Source: Paenarthrobacter sp. A20 (GTDB lineage: Bacteria; Actinomycetota; Actinomycetes; Actinomycetales; Micrococcaceae). Taken from it: 64,000 nt of DNA. The position numbers and the translations under genes were made by a program. The DNA is taken from assembly GCF_024168825.1 (NCBI RefSeq), contig NZ_JALJWH010000001.1, positions 2,604,001 through 2,668,000 of the forward strand, written 5' to 3'. Under the pieces are notes generated by a model. The model searched no databases and was not told the DNA's origin. It saw only the letters and a list, made by a program, of their open reading frames with translations. Numbering within the stretch: position 1 is the first letter of the stretch; the number at the start of each line of letters is the position of its first letter. Positions 53,449 to 61,687 of this stretch are shown piece after piece.

Positions 53449-55341
53449 GTGGCTGGCCTGATCAAACGTGAAGATATCGACGAAGTACGCCAGCGCACGG
53501 ATATCAAGGAAGTCGTTGACGGATACGTCACGCTCAAAGGCGCGGGACTGGGCAGCTTCAAGGGACTGTGCCCCTTCCACGACGAGCGATCGCCCTCCTT
53601 CACCGTCCGCCCACAAGTGGGCAGGTACCACTGCTTCGGCTGCGGCGAGGACGGCGACGCCATCTCCTTCGTCCAGAAAATGGACCACAGCTCGTTCCAT
53701 GAGGCCGTCGAGAAGCTGGCTGCAAGGATCGGCTACGAGCTGCGCTACGAGGACGGCGGAACCGGTCCCAGCCGCGAGGAAGTGGGCAAACGCCAGCGCT
53801 TGCTGGACGCGCACAAGATCGCCGATGAGTTCTTCCGCGCCCAGCTGCTGACTCCCGGGGCGGCCGAAGGACGCAACTTCCTAGATGGCCGCGGCTTTGA
53901 CCGCGCGGCCGCTGAGCATTTCGGTGTGGGCTATGCCCCGCAGGGTTGGGACGCTCTCCTGAAGCACCTTCGTGGCCGTGGGTTCACTGACGCTGAGTTG
54001 AAACTCACAGGGATGTTTTCTGAGGGGAACAGGGGCATCTACGACCGCTTCCGGGGAAGACTCATCTGGCCCATCCGCGACATCGCCGGCGACACCATCG
54101 GCTTCGGCGCCCGCAAGCTTTACGAGGACGACCAGGGCCCCAAGTACCTGAATACCCCTGAGACCACGCTCTACAAGAAATCCCAGGTCCTCTACGGCAT
54201 CGACATCGCCAAGCGGAACATCGCCAAGGAGCGCCAACTGGTGGTGGTGGAGGGGTACACCGACGTTATGGCCTGCCACCTCGCAGGAGTCACGACGGCG
54301 GTAGCCACCTGCGGTACTGCGTTCGGCACCGAACACATCAAGGTCGCCCGGCGGCTGCTTTCGGACGACGGCAGCGGCGGGGAGGTCATCTTCACGTTCG
54401 ACGGCGACGCCGCCGGCCAGAAGGCCGCCCTGAGGGCTTTTGAGGAAGACCAGCGCTTCACGGCCCAGACCTACGTCGCCGTGGAGCCCACTGGTGCCGA
54501 TCCCTGCGATCTTCGCCAACTCAAGGGCGACGCCGCGGTGCGCGACCTCATCGGTACCCGGAAGCCGCTTTTTGAGTTCGCCATCAGGGCCACTTTGCGC
54601 CGGCACAACCTGGACACCGTGGAAGGCCGTGTGGCCGCATTGCGGGAAGCCGCCCCCGTGGTGGCACAGATCAGGGACTCTGCCACGCGGCCCGGCTATA
54701 CGCGCAACCTGGCTGGCTGGTTGGGCATGCCCATCGAGGAAGTCAGCAGCTATGTTGGGGCGGCCGCCAAGCGCGCAGCGTCCGGCGGCAGCACGTCGGG
54801 TCCCTCCGGCGCAGCTGAACAATCCGCGGCGGCGGCAGCACCGCCGTCGAGCGGTCCTGTCTTCCAACGGCCCGACCCCAGGGACCCGATAGCGGGTATG
54901 GAACGCCAGGCCCTGGAAGTTGTCCTCCAGGAGCCCGCGGTGCTTGGCGGGGGAGCGTGGGAACGTTTCGAGGCCTCGTACTTTGCCACCCCTGCCTATG
55001 CTGCCGTCCACACGGCAGTGCGCGCCGCTGGCCTCGCCCATGCGGCTGATCCGGTGGCGTGGGTGGAACAGGTCCGCCAGGAAGTTCCCGAGCCGCTGCG
55101 GCCGTTGGTGTCCGAGCTTGCTGTCACACCGTTGCCCGCCAGCACTCCCGAAGCCATGCAGCGGTACTGCCGGGACATCCTGGCCCGCCTCTTCGAACTG
55201 CAGATCACACGCATCAAAGCTGACAAGATGGGCCAGTTGCAGCGCTTGGACGCAGGAGCCAACCCGGAGGAATTCCAGCGCCTGAACCGGGAGCTCATGC
55301 AGTTGGAAATGGAACGTCGCGCGCTGCGTTCCGACGGCTGA
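53449..55341 (+). CDS. dnaG: DNA primase
   Basis: A 630-residue primase that makes RNA primers at the replication fork. In order: CHC2 zinc finger (Cys41, His44, Cys62, Cys65 in CPFHDE and YHCFGCG), the RNA polymerase core with YLNTPETTLYKKSQVLYGID, TOPRIM Glu in VVVEGYTDVMA and Asp pair in FTFDGDAAGQKAAL, then a flexible Ala/Ser/Pro linker (about 440-475) and a C-terminal helicase-binding domain. The GTG start fits a leaderless mRNA (TAGGAT six bases upstream). Confidence 0.96.
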   Translation: MAGLIKREDIDEVRQRTDIKEVVDGYVTLKGAGLGSFKGLCPFHDERSPSFTVRPQVGRYHCFGCGEDGDAISFVQKMDHSSFHEAVEKLAARIGYELRYEDGGTGPSREEVGKRQRLLDAHKIADEFFRAQLLTPGAAEGRNFLDGRGFDRAAAEHFGVGYAPQGWDALLKHLRGRGFTDAELKLTGMFSEGNRGIYDRFRGRLIWPIRDIAGDTIGFGARKLYEDDQGPKYLNTPETTLYKKSQVLYGIDIAKRNIAKERQLVVVEGYTDVMACHLAGVTTAVATCGTAFGTEHIKVARRLLSDDGSGGEVIFTFDGDAAGQKAALRAFEEDQRFTAQTYVAVEPTGADPCDLRQLKGDAAVRDLIGTRKPLFEFAIRATLRRHNLDTVEGRVAALREAAPVVAQIRDSATRPGYTRNLAGWLGMPIEEVSSYVGAAAKRAASGGSTSGPSGAAEQSAAAAAPPSSGPVFQRPDPRDPIAGMERQALEVVLQEPAVLGGGAWERFEASYFATPAYAAVHTAVRAAGLAHAADPVAWVEQVRQEVPEPLRPLVSELAVTPLPASTPEAMQRYCRDILARLFELQITRIKADKMGQLQRLDAGANPEEFQRLNRELMQLEMERRALRSDG

Positions 55342-55351
55342 GAACCTCGAT

Positions 55352-55380
55352 TTCGTTTTCCGGCGGGCCCCTGTTAAGCT
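55352..55380 (+). promoter_or_regulatory. Promoter of the first tRNA-Asn gene
   Basis: TTCGTT (55352-55357) and TAAGCT (55375-55380) are 17 bases apart. The second tRNA gene has a matching pair, TTCGCA (55541-55546) and TAAAGT (55565-55570), with TTCCGG directly after the -35 in both, so the promoter was duplicated with the tRNA. Confidence 0.5.
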
Positions 55381-55394
55381 AGTAACCGCTTCAT

Positions 55395-55467
55395 TCCTCC
55401 GTAGCTCAATTGGCAGAGCATTCGACTGTTAATCGAAGGGTTACTGGTTCAAGTCCAGTCGGAGGAG
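55395..55467 (+). tRNA. tRNA-Asn (GTT), copy 1
   Basis: A 73-base cloverleaf: acceptor TCCTCCG pairs with CGGAGGA, D-arm GCTCAATTGGCAGAGC, anticodon loop CTGTTAA with anticodon GTT, T-arm CTGGTTCAAGTCCAG, discriminator G. CCA is not encoded. Confidence 0.97.
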
Positions 55468-55472
55468 CGCGC

Positions 55473-55512
55473 AATACCCCCGTTCCGGTGATCCGGAATG
55501 GGGGTATTTTTT
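55473..55512 (+). terminator. Terminator after the first tRNA-Asn
   Basis: AATACCCCC (55473-55481) and TTCCGG (55483-55488) pair with CCGGAA (55493-55498) and GGGGGTATT (55500-55508) around a TGAT loop, followed by a T run to 55512. A classic intrinsic terminator. Confidence 0.9.
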
Positions 55513-55529
55513 ATACCCCCAGGGGGTAT
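55513..55529. repeat. 17-bp palindrome ATACCCCC-A-GGGGGTAT
   Basis: Both arms repeat arms of the preceding terminator (55474-55481 and 55500-55507), so alternative pairings are possible. It also resembles CsoR-type copper-repressor sites, but no copper gene is adjacent. Confidence 0.6.
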
Positions 55530-55584
55530 GCCGGGCCGATTTCGCATTCCGGTGAAACCTTTGCTAAAGTCATAACCGCTTCAT

Positions 55585-55657
55585 TCCTCCGTAGCTCAAT
55601 TGGCAGAGCATTCGACTGTTAATCGAAGGGTTACTGGTTCAAGTCCAGTCGGAGGAG
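55585..55657 (+). tRNA. tRNA-Asn (GTT), copy 2
   Basis: Identical over all 73 bases to copy 1, with the same TAACCGCTTCAT lead-in, 190 bases downstream. A recent tandem duplication or gene conversion keeps them identical. Confidence 0.97.
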
Positions 55658-55664
55658 CACAAGG

Positions 55665-55705
55665 ACCCCGTACCGGCTTCCCGCCGGTGCGGGGTTCGTC
55701 TTTTT
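55665..55705 (+). terminator. Terminator after the second tRNA-Asn
   Basis: ACCCCGTACCGG (55665-55676) pairs with CCGGTGCGGGGT (55684-55695) with one T-G pair and is followed by TTCGTCTTTTT. It ends at the stop of the convergent hypothetical gene. Confidence 0.85.
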
Positions 55706-56112
55706 CAGACGAAATCCATCTCCACCTGCAGGAAGCGGGCTGCCTCGGCCACGGCTGCCAGGAACGAATCCTGTTCTGTAGGTGGGGTCCTGGGTTCGCG
55801 GGGATGCCACTCGTGCGGAGCTGAGTAGACGCGGGTGAAGCCGCCACCGGGTGGTGCGTAGAAAATTCCGAAACGCTGGACAGGCCACTCAGGCGAGGTC
55901 TCGGGTGCAACCAGCAGGGCTGCGTCGGCTTCGGGGTTGTACCACTGGGCAATGGGGCGGCGCCGGTCGTCGGTGAAGAGTCCTGCGGCGTAGAGGGCGG
56001 CTGACTGCGGGCTGGTCACTGAGCACAGACGATCCCACCACAGCGGCAGGATGCGTTCATCCCGTCGCTGCCAGGGTGCCGGAAGCGGCTGCAGCTCTTG
56101 CCAATGTGGCAC
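55705..56112 (-). CDS. Conserved-looking hypothetical protein, 135 residues
   Basis: Not recognised. The protein is soluble, Trp- and Pro-rich, with MPHWQELQPLPAPWQRRDER near the start, PIAQWYNPEADAALLVAPE in the middle and FGIFYAPPGGGFTRVYSAPH before a C-terminal helix (QDSFLAAVAEAARFLQVEM). No membrane segment or signal peptide is seen. Codon use is like that of neighbours. The GTG start lies six bases after TAAAGT on the coding strand, the leaderless pattern, which supports it being a real gene. It converges with the second tRNA-Asn. Confidence 0.7.
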   Translation of the reverse strand: MPHWQELQPLPAPWQRRDERILPLWWDRLCSVTSPQSAALYAAGLFTDDRRRPIAQWYNPEADAALLVAPETSPEWPVQRFGIFYAPPGGGFTRVYSAPHEWHPREPRTPPTEQDSFLAAVAEAARFLQVEMDFV

Positions 56113-56152
56113 AGCTCAACTTTATCGCCGGTAGGTGGCGCGCAAAAGGGTT

Positions 56153-57436
56153 CTAGCGCGAGAGCCCCAGACGCGGATAGAGCACCTCGAAGCCTTTGGT
56201 CAGTCCCGCGTTCAGGGCGATACCCACGTGTCCGCCGTTGGGGACCTCGTAGTAGGTGACGGTCATGCCTGCTGCCTGTGCAGCAGCGGAGACGGCTTTG
56301 GCGGCGGCCACGTACGTCACGTCGTCGGAGCCAACAGTGAAGACGGCCGTGGTGTCAGGGAATTGCTTGCCCTTCATGATGTTGATGGGCTTCTGGGCGT
56401 CGTAATCCGCCTGGTTGCCGCCGAAGATGGCTGCAAGATTGCCTGCCGGATCCTCGGCGCCCGGGAACTCTTCACCGGAGATGTCCACCACGTTGCCCCA
56501 CATTTTCGGGTATTTGACGGCGAAGGAGATGGCGCACTGGCCGCCGTTGGAGTAACCGGCGATGGTCCAATGCTCCCGGTCCGGGAGGATGTTCAGGTTG
56601 GCTTTGGCCCAGTTCACCACGTCCTCATTGATGTACTTCTCCACGTTGCCGTACTTGGCAGTGTCCAAGCAGAGGTTGTCGTTCTCATCAGGGCCGATCT
56701 GGTCCGCGACGATGGCAATCGGGGCAAGGCCGTTGTTCTTCGCCGCGAATTCATCCAACGCAGCCGATACGTACTGGGGGTCGGGGAGGCCGGGCTGGCC
56801 CATCATGAGGACGTACAGGGGCAACCGTGGCGGGTTGTCCGTCAGGGCCGCAGGAGGCAGGTAGATGCCGGCGGGCCGGGCGTCAAAGCCCGAGGCCGTT
56901 GCCGGTATCACCTGGGTGCCCACCTTGCCCTTGGCCGGCATGGTGGCCGGGGGTTTCCAACTTTGCCACAGCGGACCTGCGGGGATGGAAGCATCCGGGT
57001 TTGGCTTGTTCAGCTGGATAGCCCCCTCAGTGGAGATCCCCAATGCCGAGCCCAACGTCTTGTTCAGCCCGAACTCGGCGTTGATGCCCAGGGCGGCTAC
57101 CAGGAGGAACACTGGAATGGCGAATGCCGCCACCACTTTCCGCCACGGCCGGCTATGGCGGAAGCTGACCGCGGCCAGGCCCAACGCAGCGAAGCAGGCG
57201 ACGGCCCAGAACCACACACGTGGTGTCAGGCCCACGTGGAAGACATCCATGACGTCCTCAATGAGCCACACAGTCAGCCACCCCAGCAACGCAGCCGACA
57301 CAACGGCGACGATCGCGGTGAGTGCCCAGCGTGCAGTCGGCCTGAGGAACAGTACAAGGAAGAACACGGCGCCGATAGCCCCGGCAATGGCCATGACGAC
57401 AGGACCGCTGATGTCAAGTTTCAGGATGTCGTCCAT
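56153..57436 (-). CDS. Membrane-anchored esterase family protein
   Basis: A 427-residue protein with four N-terminal membrane helices (about 12-125) and a C-terminal alpha/beta-hydrolase domain of the esterase D / mycolyltransferase-like family. The nucleophile is in IAGYSNGGQCAISFA, the acid is in TVGSDDVTYV and the catalytic His in PNGGHVGIAL; YVLMMGQPGLPDPQYV precedes it. The hydrolase domain should face outside the cell. The gene starts 22 bases after the MprF-like gene on the same strand, so the two probably form an operon acting on the envelope. ATG 57436 lacks a good ribosome binding site. Confidence 0.83.
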   Translation of the reverse strand: MDDILKLDISGPVVMAIAGAIGAVFFLVLFLRPTARWALTAIVAVVSAALLGWLTVWLIEDVMDVFHVGLTPRVWFWAVACFAALGLAAVSFRHSRPWRKVVAAFAIPVFLLVAALGINAEFGLNKTLGSALGISTEGAIQLNKPNPDASIPAGPLWQSWKPPATMPAKGKVGTQVIPATASGFDARPAGIYLPPAALTDNPPRLPLYVLMMGQPGLPDPQYVSAALDEFAAKNNGLAPIAIVADQIGPDENDNLCLDTAKYGNVEKYINEDVVNWAKANLNILPDREHWTIAGYSNGGQCAISFAVKYPKMWGNVVDISGEEFPGAEDPAGNLAAIFGGNQADYDAQKPINIMKGKQFPDTTAVFTVGSDDVTYVAAAKAVSAAAQAAGMTVTYYEVPNGGHVGIALNAGLTKGFEVLYPRLGLSR

Positions 57437-57458
57437 GGCTAGGAAATCTGTCCGGGCC

Positions 57459-59957
57459 TCATGCGGCGGGCTCCCTTGCCACCATCTGGCGCAGCAGGCC
57501 TGCGCTTTGCGCGGGGGAGAGGCCCGGGAGATAAGCGGAGCCCACGGCGATACCGATGGATGGCAACGCCAAGGGGTCCTGATAGTACATATACAGGGTC
57601 CTGTGCTCTGGCTGGAACCGTGACTTGAAGGCTGCCAAGGACTTAAAGCCGTACATGGGTTCGAGTGCATTTCCGAGCAGTGCCAGGACCCGGTCCAAGG
57701 AACTTCGGTCACCCTCAGCAACGTCAGCTCCGGCATTGGCGAGCGGCGAGCCGGACAAGGAGATCCGGGGGACTTCTTCCCTGAAATGGGTCACGGCGGA
57801 GGCGATGAGGAATTCCATGACGCCCTTGAATCCGGTGGTCCGGCGCCGCATGAAGTCCAGGGTCCATCCGGAGATGACGCCGTCGCGGAACACCGGCAAC
57901 CAGCTGGTGACTCCGTGGACCAGCCCTTCATCATCCACTGCCACGCAGCAGAGGACTTCGGGATCCTTCAATTCACTCAGGCCGCCCAACGTGAAGCCCA
58001 TTTCGGGGAGGGCCTTGTCCGCTACCCATTCTTCGGAGATCTCTGCCAGCTGCGCCCTGGTTCCCGGAGGCATCGCATGGTAGGGATACCAGTGGTCCTT
58101 GATGGACAGCTTGTCTGCCCGGTTCAGCGCCGTGCGGACGTTCTGCCACTCCTTGCCCTTGAAGGTCATGGCCTGGACATTCAGGAGGGTCTCTTCCGCC
58201 ACTTCCAGTTTTCGGAATCCCCTGGAAAGGAGCGGGCCGTCCAGCTCGGCAGTGGCTGAATAGAAGCACGGGGTGAGTCCCAGGCCGGCGCAGTGTTTCA
58301 GGAAGCCCGTGGCTGCGTCCGCATGGTGTTCCTCCGCGCCGAAAGGCCCGGCAACTGTGAGTGCCACGCCGTTGTGTACCTGATAGGCAACGCCGGCCTT
58401 CCGGTCCGGCGTGAACCAATACTGGTTGTTGTCCCACAAAGCCATCCAGGACAGCGTGCCGCCGCCATCGTGGAGCAACTCCCGGGTGTGCCCCAGGTCT
58501 GCTGCCGGATCCGTGGCGAGCTGCCTGAAACGCCGGAAGTTGTTCAGGACCAGTACCAGGATGCAGAGCCAGATGATGTCCCCGCCAAGTCCGTACAGCA
58601 CCGTGCTCAACAGGCCTTGCGGGAGAGCGACGACAAAGGGAACCGGGAAGGGAACCAGGATGTGGGTCAGTTGTCCGGCAAGGTCCCACAGCGTTGAGCG
58701 GCCCGGATTGCCTTCGACGAACCAGAACGCCACGTAAAGGACTATGGCGACGACTGCCAGGATGAGTGAGCTCCGGCCCAGTACCCGGTATCCGGCATCG
58801 CTGGACTCCACCCGGAACTTGTGGCGGTTGGCCAGCAGCAGCGCCACGATGATCACCGGGGCGAGAACAGCCGGGACCGCATAGAGAAGGAGGTAGCCGA
58901 AGTCGTCATCGCCCAGGGTGACGTCTGGATCGCTCACGTACTGGAGGATGGACAGGACAGTCACGGCGGCCAGGTACGCCTGGATCACCAGGGTCAGGCG
59001 GTACGCCAGGCGGCGGCCTCGGCGAAGCCCCTCGGCGCAAACCAGCAGCAAGAGGACCGGAATCAGTGTCAGGATTGCTGCGCCGAAGCTTTGCACGCCC
59101 ACGATGCTTTGCAGAGCCACGCAGTTGTTGTCGTTGTTGCAGGCTTCCTTGACTTCGTCGGCGTCGGGACTGGCTTGGAGCATGACCTCCGAGACGACGG
59201 ACAGTGGCCCGATTTCCCACGTCCCGGTAAGTTGCGTTAGCAAAGGTCCGACGGCGAAGACGCCCACCACGGTGCCCACCAGGAAACGCGTCTCACGGAG
59301 AGTCGAGGAATGCAGCGAGCCTGCCCGGCGCCGGAGCAGCAGCGACTGGACAGCCCAGCCGGCCACGGTGCCGATCACTGCGCCGGCAAGCGCCTGGAGT
59401 GTTTGGGCCACTCCTACGAACAGGGCGAACATCAACGTGGCGGCCAACAGCCACGTCCTTAGCCGCCGACGCCATAGTGCGTCCAGTGCCGCCGTCGCAC
59501 ATCCCAGCGCGGCGGCAGCGCCGCCATAGGAACCCACCGCGTATTCGCCGCCGAGGAAACTCAGCCACTGGTCGCTGGCGTCGGTCCCGAAGGCCACCAA
59601 GGCCACAAGGACCAGGGCGCTGAGGGCTGATCCGCCGACGAAGGCGGCGAGGGCGAGCCACGGGCCCATGACGCGCTCGGCGATGCCCACGCCCACCAGG
59701 ATCGCGGCCGCGCAGGCCAGATAGTCGAGCAGGGAGGAAGCAAAGAAAGCTGACGTGAATATGGACCACCACGGTCCTGGGTCCACCGCCAATCCCAAGC
59801 CCACCTGGTCCAGCAACGCCTCACTGGGTCCACTCAGCAGGCTCCCAGTCGCAGCCCCCAGGATCCACAGCGATGCCACCAGGCCCAGCGTCAGGGGCAG
59901 CCGCCGCACTGTTGCCAAGCCGCGGACACCGCCCCACAATCCCACAGCCGCGCTCAT
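57459..59957 (-). CDS. MprF-like membrane protein with phosphatidylglycerol lysyltransferase domain and rhomboid-like N terminus
   Basis: An 832-residue multi-domain membrane protein. Residues about 20-210 look like a rhomboid-type helical bundle, but the GxSG position reads GSYGGAAAALG, so protease activity is unlikely. About six more helices follow (290-480). The C-terminal third (about 490-820) is an LPG_synthase (DUF2156, GNAT-fold) domain with DGGGTLSWMALWDNNQYWFT, HWYPYHAMPPGTRAQLAEIS and ISLSGSPLANAG. Relatives transfer Lys or another residue from aminoacyl-tRNA to lipid, changing surface charge; the donor amino acid is not known. ATG 59957 has GAAGGGGA upstream. Likely operon with the downstream esterase. 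Confidence 0.85.
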   Translation of the reverse strand: MSAAVGLWGGVRGLATVRRLPLTLGLVASLWILGAATGSLLSGPSEALLDQVGLGLAVDPGPWWSIFTSAFFASSLLDYLACAAAILVGVGIAERVMGPWLALAAFVGGSALSALVLVALVAFGTDASDQWLSFLGGEYAVGSYGGAAAALGCATAALDALWRRRLRTWLLAATLMFALFVGVAQTLQALAGAVIGTVAGWAVQSLLLRRRAGSLHSSTLRETRFLVGTVVGVFAVGPLLTQLTGTWEIGPLSVVSEVMLQASPDADEVKEACNNDNNCVALQSIVGVQSFGAAILTLIPVLLLLVCAEGLRRGRRLAYRLTLVIQAYLAAVTVLSILQYVSDPDVTLGDDDFGYLLLYAVPAVLAPVIIVALLLANRHKFRVESSDAGYRVLGRSSLILAVVAIVLYVAFWFVEGNPGRSTLWDLAGQLTHILVPFPVPFVVALPQGLLSTVLYGLGGDIIWLCILVLVLNNFRRFRQLATDPAADLGHTRELLHDGGGTLSWMALWDNNQYWFTPDRKAGVAYQVHNGVALTVAGPFGAEEHHADAATGFLKHCAGLGLTPCFYSATAELDGPLLSRGFRKLEVAEETLLNVQAMTFKGKEWQNVRTALNRADKLSIKDHWYPYHAMPPGTRAQLAEISEEWVADKALPEMGFTLGGLSELKDPEVLCCVAVDDEGLVHGVTSWLPVFRDGVISGWTLDFMRRRTTGFKGVMEFLIASAVTHFREEVPRISLSGSPLANAGADVAEGDRSSLDRVLALLGNALEPMYGFKSLAAFKSRFQPEHRTLYMYYQDPLALPSIGIAVGSAYLPGLSPAQSAGLLRQMVAREPAA

Positions 59958-60080
59958 GTGATGTCCCCTTCACCGGTCCGGCACCGGCTACCCCGGCTGG
60001 CCACCATTCTGCCTTGCGGGACGCTGTTAGGGGAGGGGGTTGAAAAGTTCGACGGCGGCAGGCCGCTTTGCGGGGTGCGG

Positions 60081-60260
60081 TTAGTCCCGCTTCCAGGGGC
60101 CGGGGTTCACCCGGTACAGCACGGCGGCACCGATGACGGCCCCCAGGATCGCGCCGAACAGCGCGCTTCCTGCCGCCCGGCCGAGGAGCGCGCCGGCAGT
60201 GGCGCCAAGCACGGCGCCAAGGAAGAGTCCTCTGCCGTTACGGTGCGGTTTGTTGGTCAT
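60081..60260 (-). CDS. Small glycine-zipper membrane protein, 59 residues
   Basis: A 59-residue protein beginning MTNKPHRNGRGLFLGAVLGA, with two hydrophobic stretches rich in small residues (GAVLGATAGALLG and GAILGAVIGAAVLY, glycine-zipper spacing) and a basic C terminus ending NPGPWKRD. Function unknown. It is supported by TAGGCT six bases before the ATG (leaderless pattern), a GGGA just upstream, and uniform high-GC codon use. It lies 124 bases upstream of the MprF-like gene on the same strand. Confidence 0.65.
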   Translation of the reverse strand: MTNKPHRNGRGLFLGAVLGATAGALLGRAAGSALFGAILGAVIGAAVLYRVNPGPWKRD

Positions 60261-60283
60261 GATCCCAGCCTACGGGTGTGTTC

Positions 60284-61507
60284 CTAATGGATGGAGGGAA
60301 CAGTGCGGGGCCGGACCACCAGCCACAGGGCGGCGATCGCGCCGGTGATGCACGCGGCCATGACGGCTCCCATGGGGACTGCGGAGCTGACGCCCAGCCA
60401 ACCGACCACCGGAGGCACAATTCCGGCCATCATGAACTGCGATGCGCCCAGGAGGGAGGCCGCCGTGCCTGCTTGGGCGCCATGGTTGGCCAAAGACAGG
60501 ACCTGAACGCACGGGAACATGAAGCCGGTTGCACAGATGTAGAACCACAAAGGAATCAGAATGCCCCACAATCCCACGTGGAACAGGTCCAGAACGATGA
60601 TCAGGATGGCCATGAGCAGCATGAAGACCGTTGCTCCGGCCACGATCCACTGAGGGGCCACCCGTCTGATCAGGCGTGAGCTGATCTGGACACCGGCAAC
60701 AATGCCCAGGGAGTTGATGCCGAAAAGGATTCCGTACTCCTGCGGCGAAAAGCCGTAGATGTCCTGGAACAGGAAGGTCGAGGCCGAGAGATAAGCAAAC
60801 AACCCACCGAAGTTCAGGCTTCCCACCAGCACCATGCCCACAAAGATCCGGTCCGTCAGGACCGACTTGTAACGCTGCCCCACCGTGGTGGTGGATTTGC
60901 CCCGCTGGTCGGCCGGGAGTGTCTCGCGGATGAAGAAGATGGAGGCAAGGATCACCAGCAGGCCGTAGCCGGCCAGGAAGTAGAAAATGCCGGGCCACGG
61001 GAAAGCCAGCAGCAACTGCGAGCCGATGACCGGGGCCAGGATGGGAGCCAGGCCGTTGACGAGTGACATGCGCGAGAACATCCGGACCATGGAATAGCCG
61101 TGGAAGAGGTCCCGGACCATGGCCATGGCCACCACGCCACCGCCTGCCGCGCCGATTCCCATGAGGACACGGAACAGGGACAGCATCCCGATGTCCGTTG
61201 CCAGCGCAGCACCAAGGGACGAACCGATATGGACGGCCGTGGCAAGGATGAGTGGCAGACGGCGCCCCACTTTGTCGCTGAACGGTCCCACCACCAGTTG
61301 GCCGAGCCCGAAACCAACGGTGGTACCTGTCAGGGTGAGCTGGATGGCCGCAGCCGAGACGTCGAAACTTTCCTCGAGCGCCGGGAACGCCGGGAGGTAT
61401 AGGTCGATCGTGAATGGACCCAGTGCAGTCAGGGCACCCAGCAGGAGAATGTAGACAAGTTTTTCGCGTCGGCTCAGGGAATCGCCCGGAGCAATGGGAG
61501 AGGTCAC
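60284..61507 (-). CDS. MFS multidrug transporter, Bcr/CflA subfamily
   Basis: A 407-residue, 12-helix major facilitator of the Bcr/CflA drug-efflux group (DHA1). Diagnostic segments are ALTALGPFTIDLYLPAFPAL, the loop motif GPFSDKVGRRLPL (motif A) and RVLMGIGAAGGGVVAMAMVR. Substrates in this group include bicyclomycin and sulfonamides; none can be assigned. GTG 61507 is preferred because TAGGAT lies eight bases upstream and AGGA nine bases; ATG 61513 two codons earlier is too close to either signal. Confidence 0.92.
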   Translation of the reverse strand: MTSPIAPGDSLSRREKLVYILLLGALTALGPFTIDLYLPAFPALEESFDVSAAAIQLTLTGTTVGFGLGQLVVGPFSDKVGRRLPLILATAVHIGSSLGAALATDIGMLSLFRVLMGIGAAGGGVVAMAMVRDLFHGYSMVRMFSRMSLVNGLAPILAPVIGSQLLLAFPWPGIFYFLAGYGLLVILASIFFIRETLPADQRGKSTTTVGQRYKSVLTDRIFVGMVLVGSLNFGGLFAYLSASTFLFQDIYGFSPQEYGILFGINSLGIVAGVQISSRLIRRVAPQWIVAGATVFMLLMAILIIVLDLFHVGLWGILIPLWFYICATGFMFPCVQVLSLANHGAQAGTAASLLGASQFMMAGIVPPVVGWLGVSSAVPMGAVMAACITGAIAALWLVVRPRTVPSIH

Positions 61508-61687
61508 GATCATCTATCCTATGGCCCGGATCATATTTATTGGGCGTATGACGGGCGCGCCGCAGTGTGGTCCCGAAAGTTCAGCAGGAACCTGAATGAT
61601 AGCTTTGAGGACAGGTGTCCGCGGCTGTAGATTTCAGGCCGCGTTCGCCTTACACGATGCCCAGAGGAAAGCAGTTAGGCGGAACCC

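Noticed and set aside
55513..55529. CsoR-type copper operator
   Set aside because: The palindrome fits loosely, but no csoR, copA or copZ is nearby and its arms repeat those of the adjacent terminator, so I list it only as a palindrome.
55410..55824. Short frames starting MAEHSTVNRRVTGSSPV in the tRNA area
   Set aside because: They are translations of the two tRNA-Asn genes, a common annotation error.
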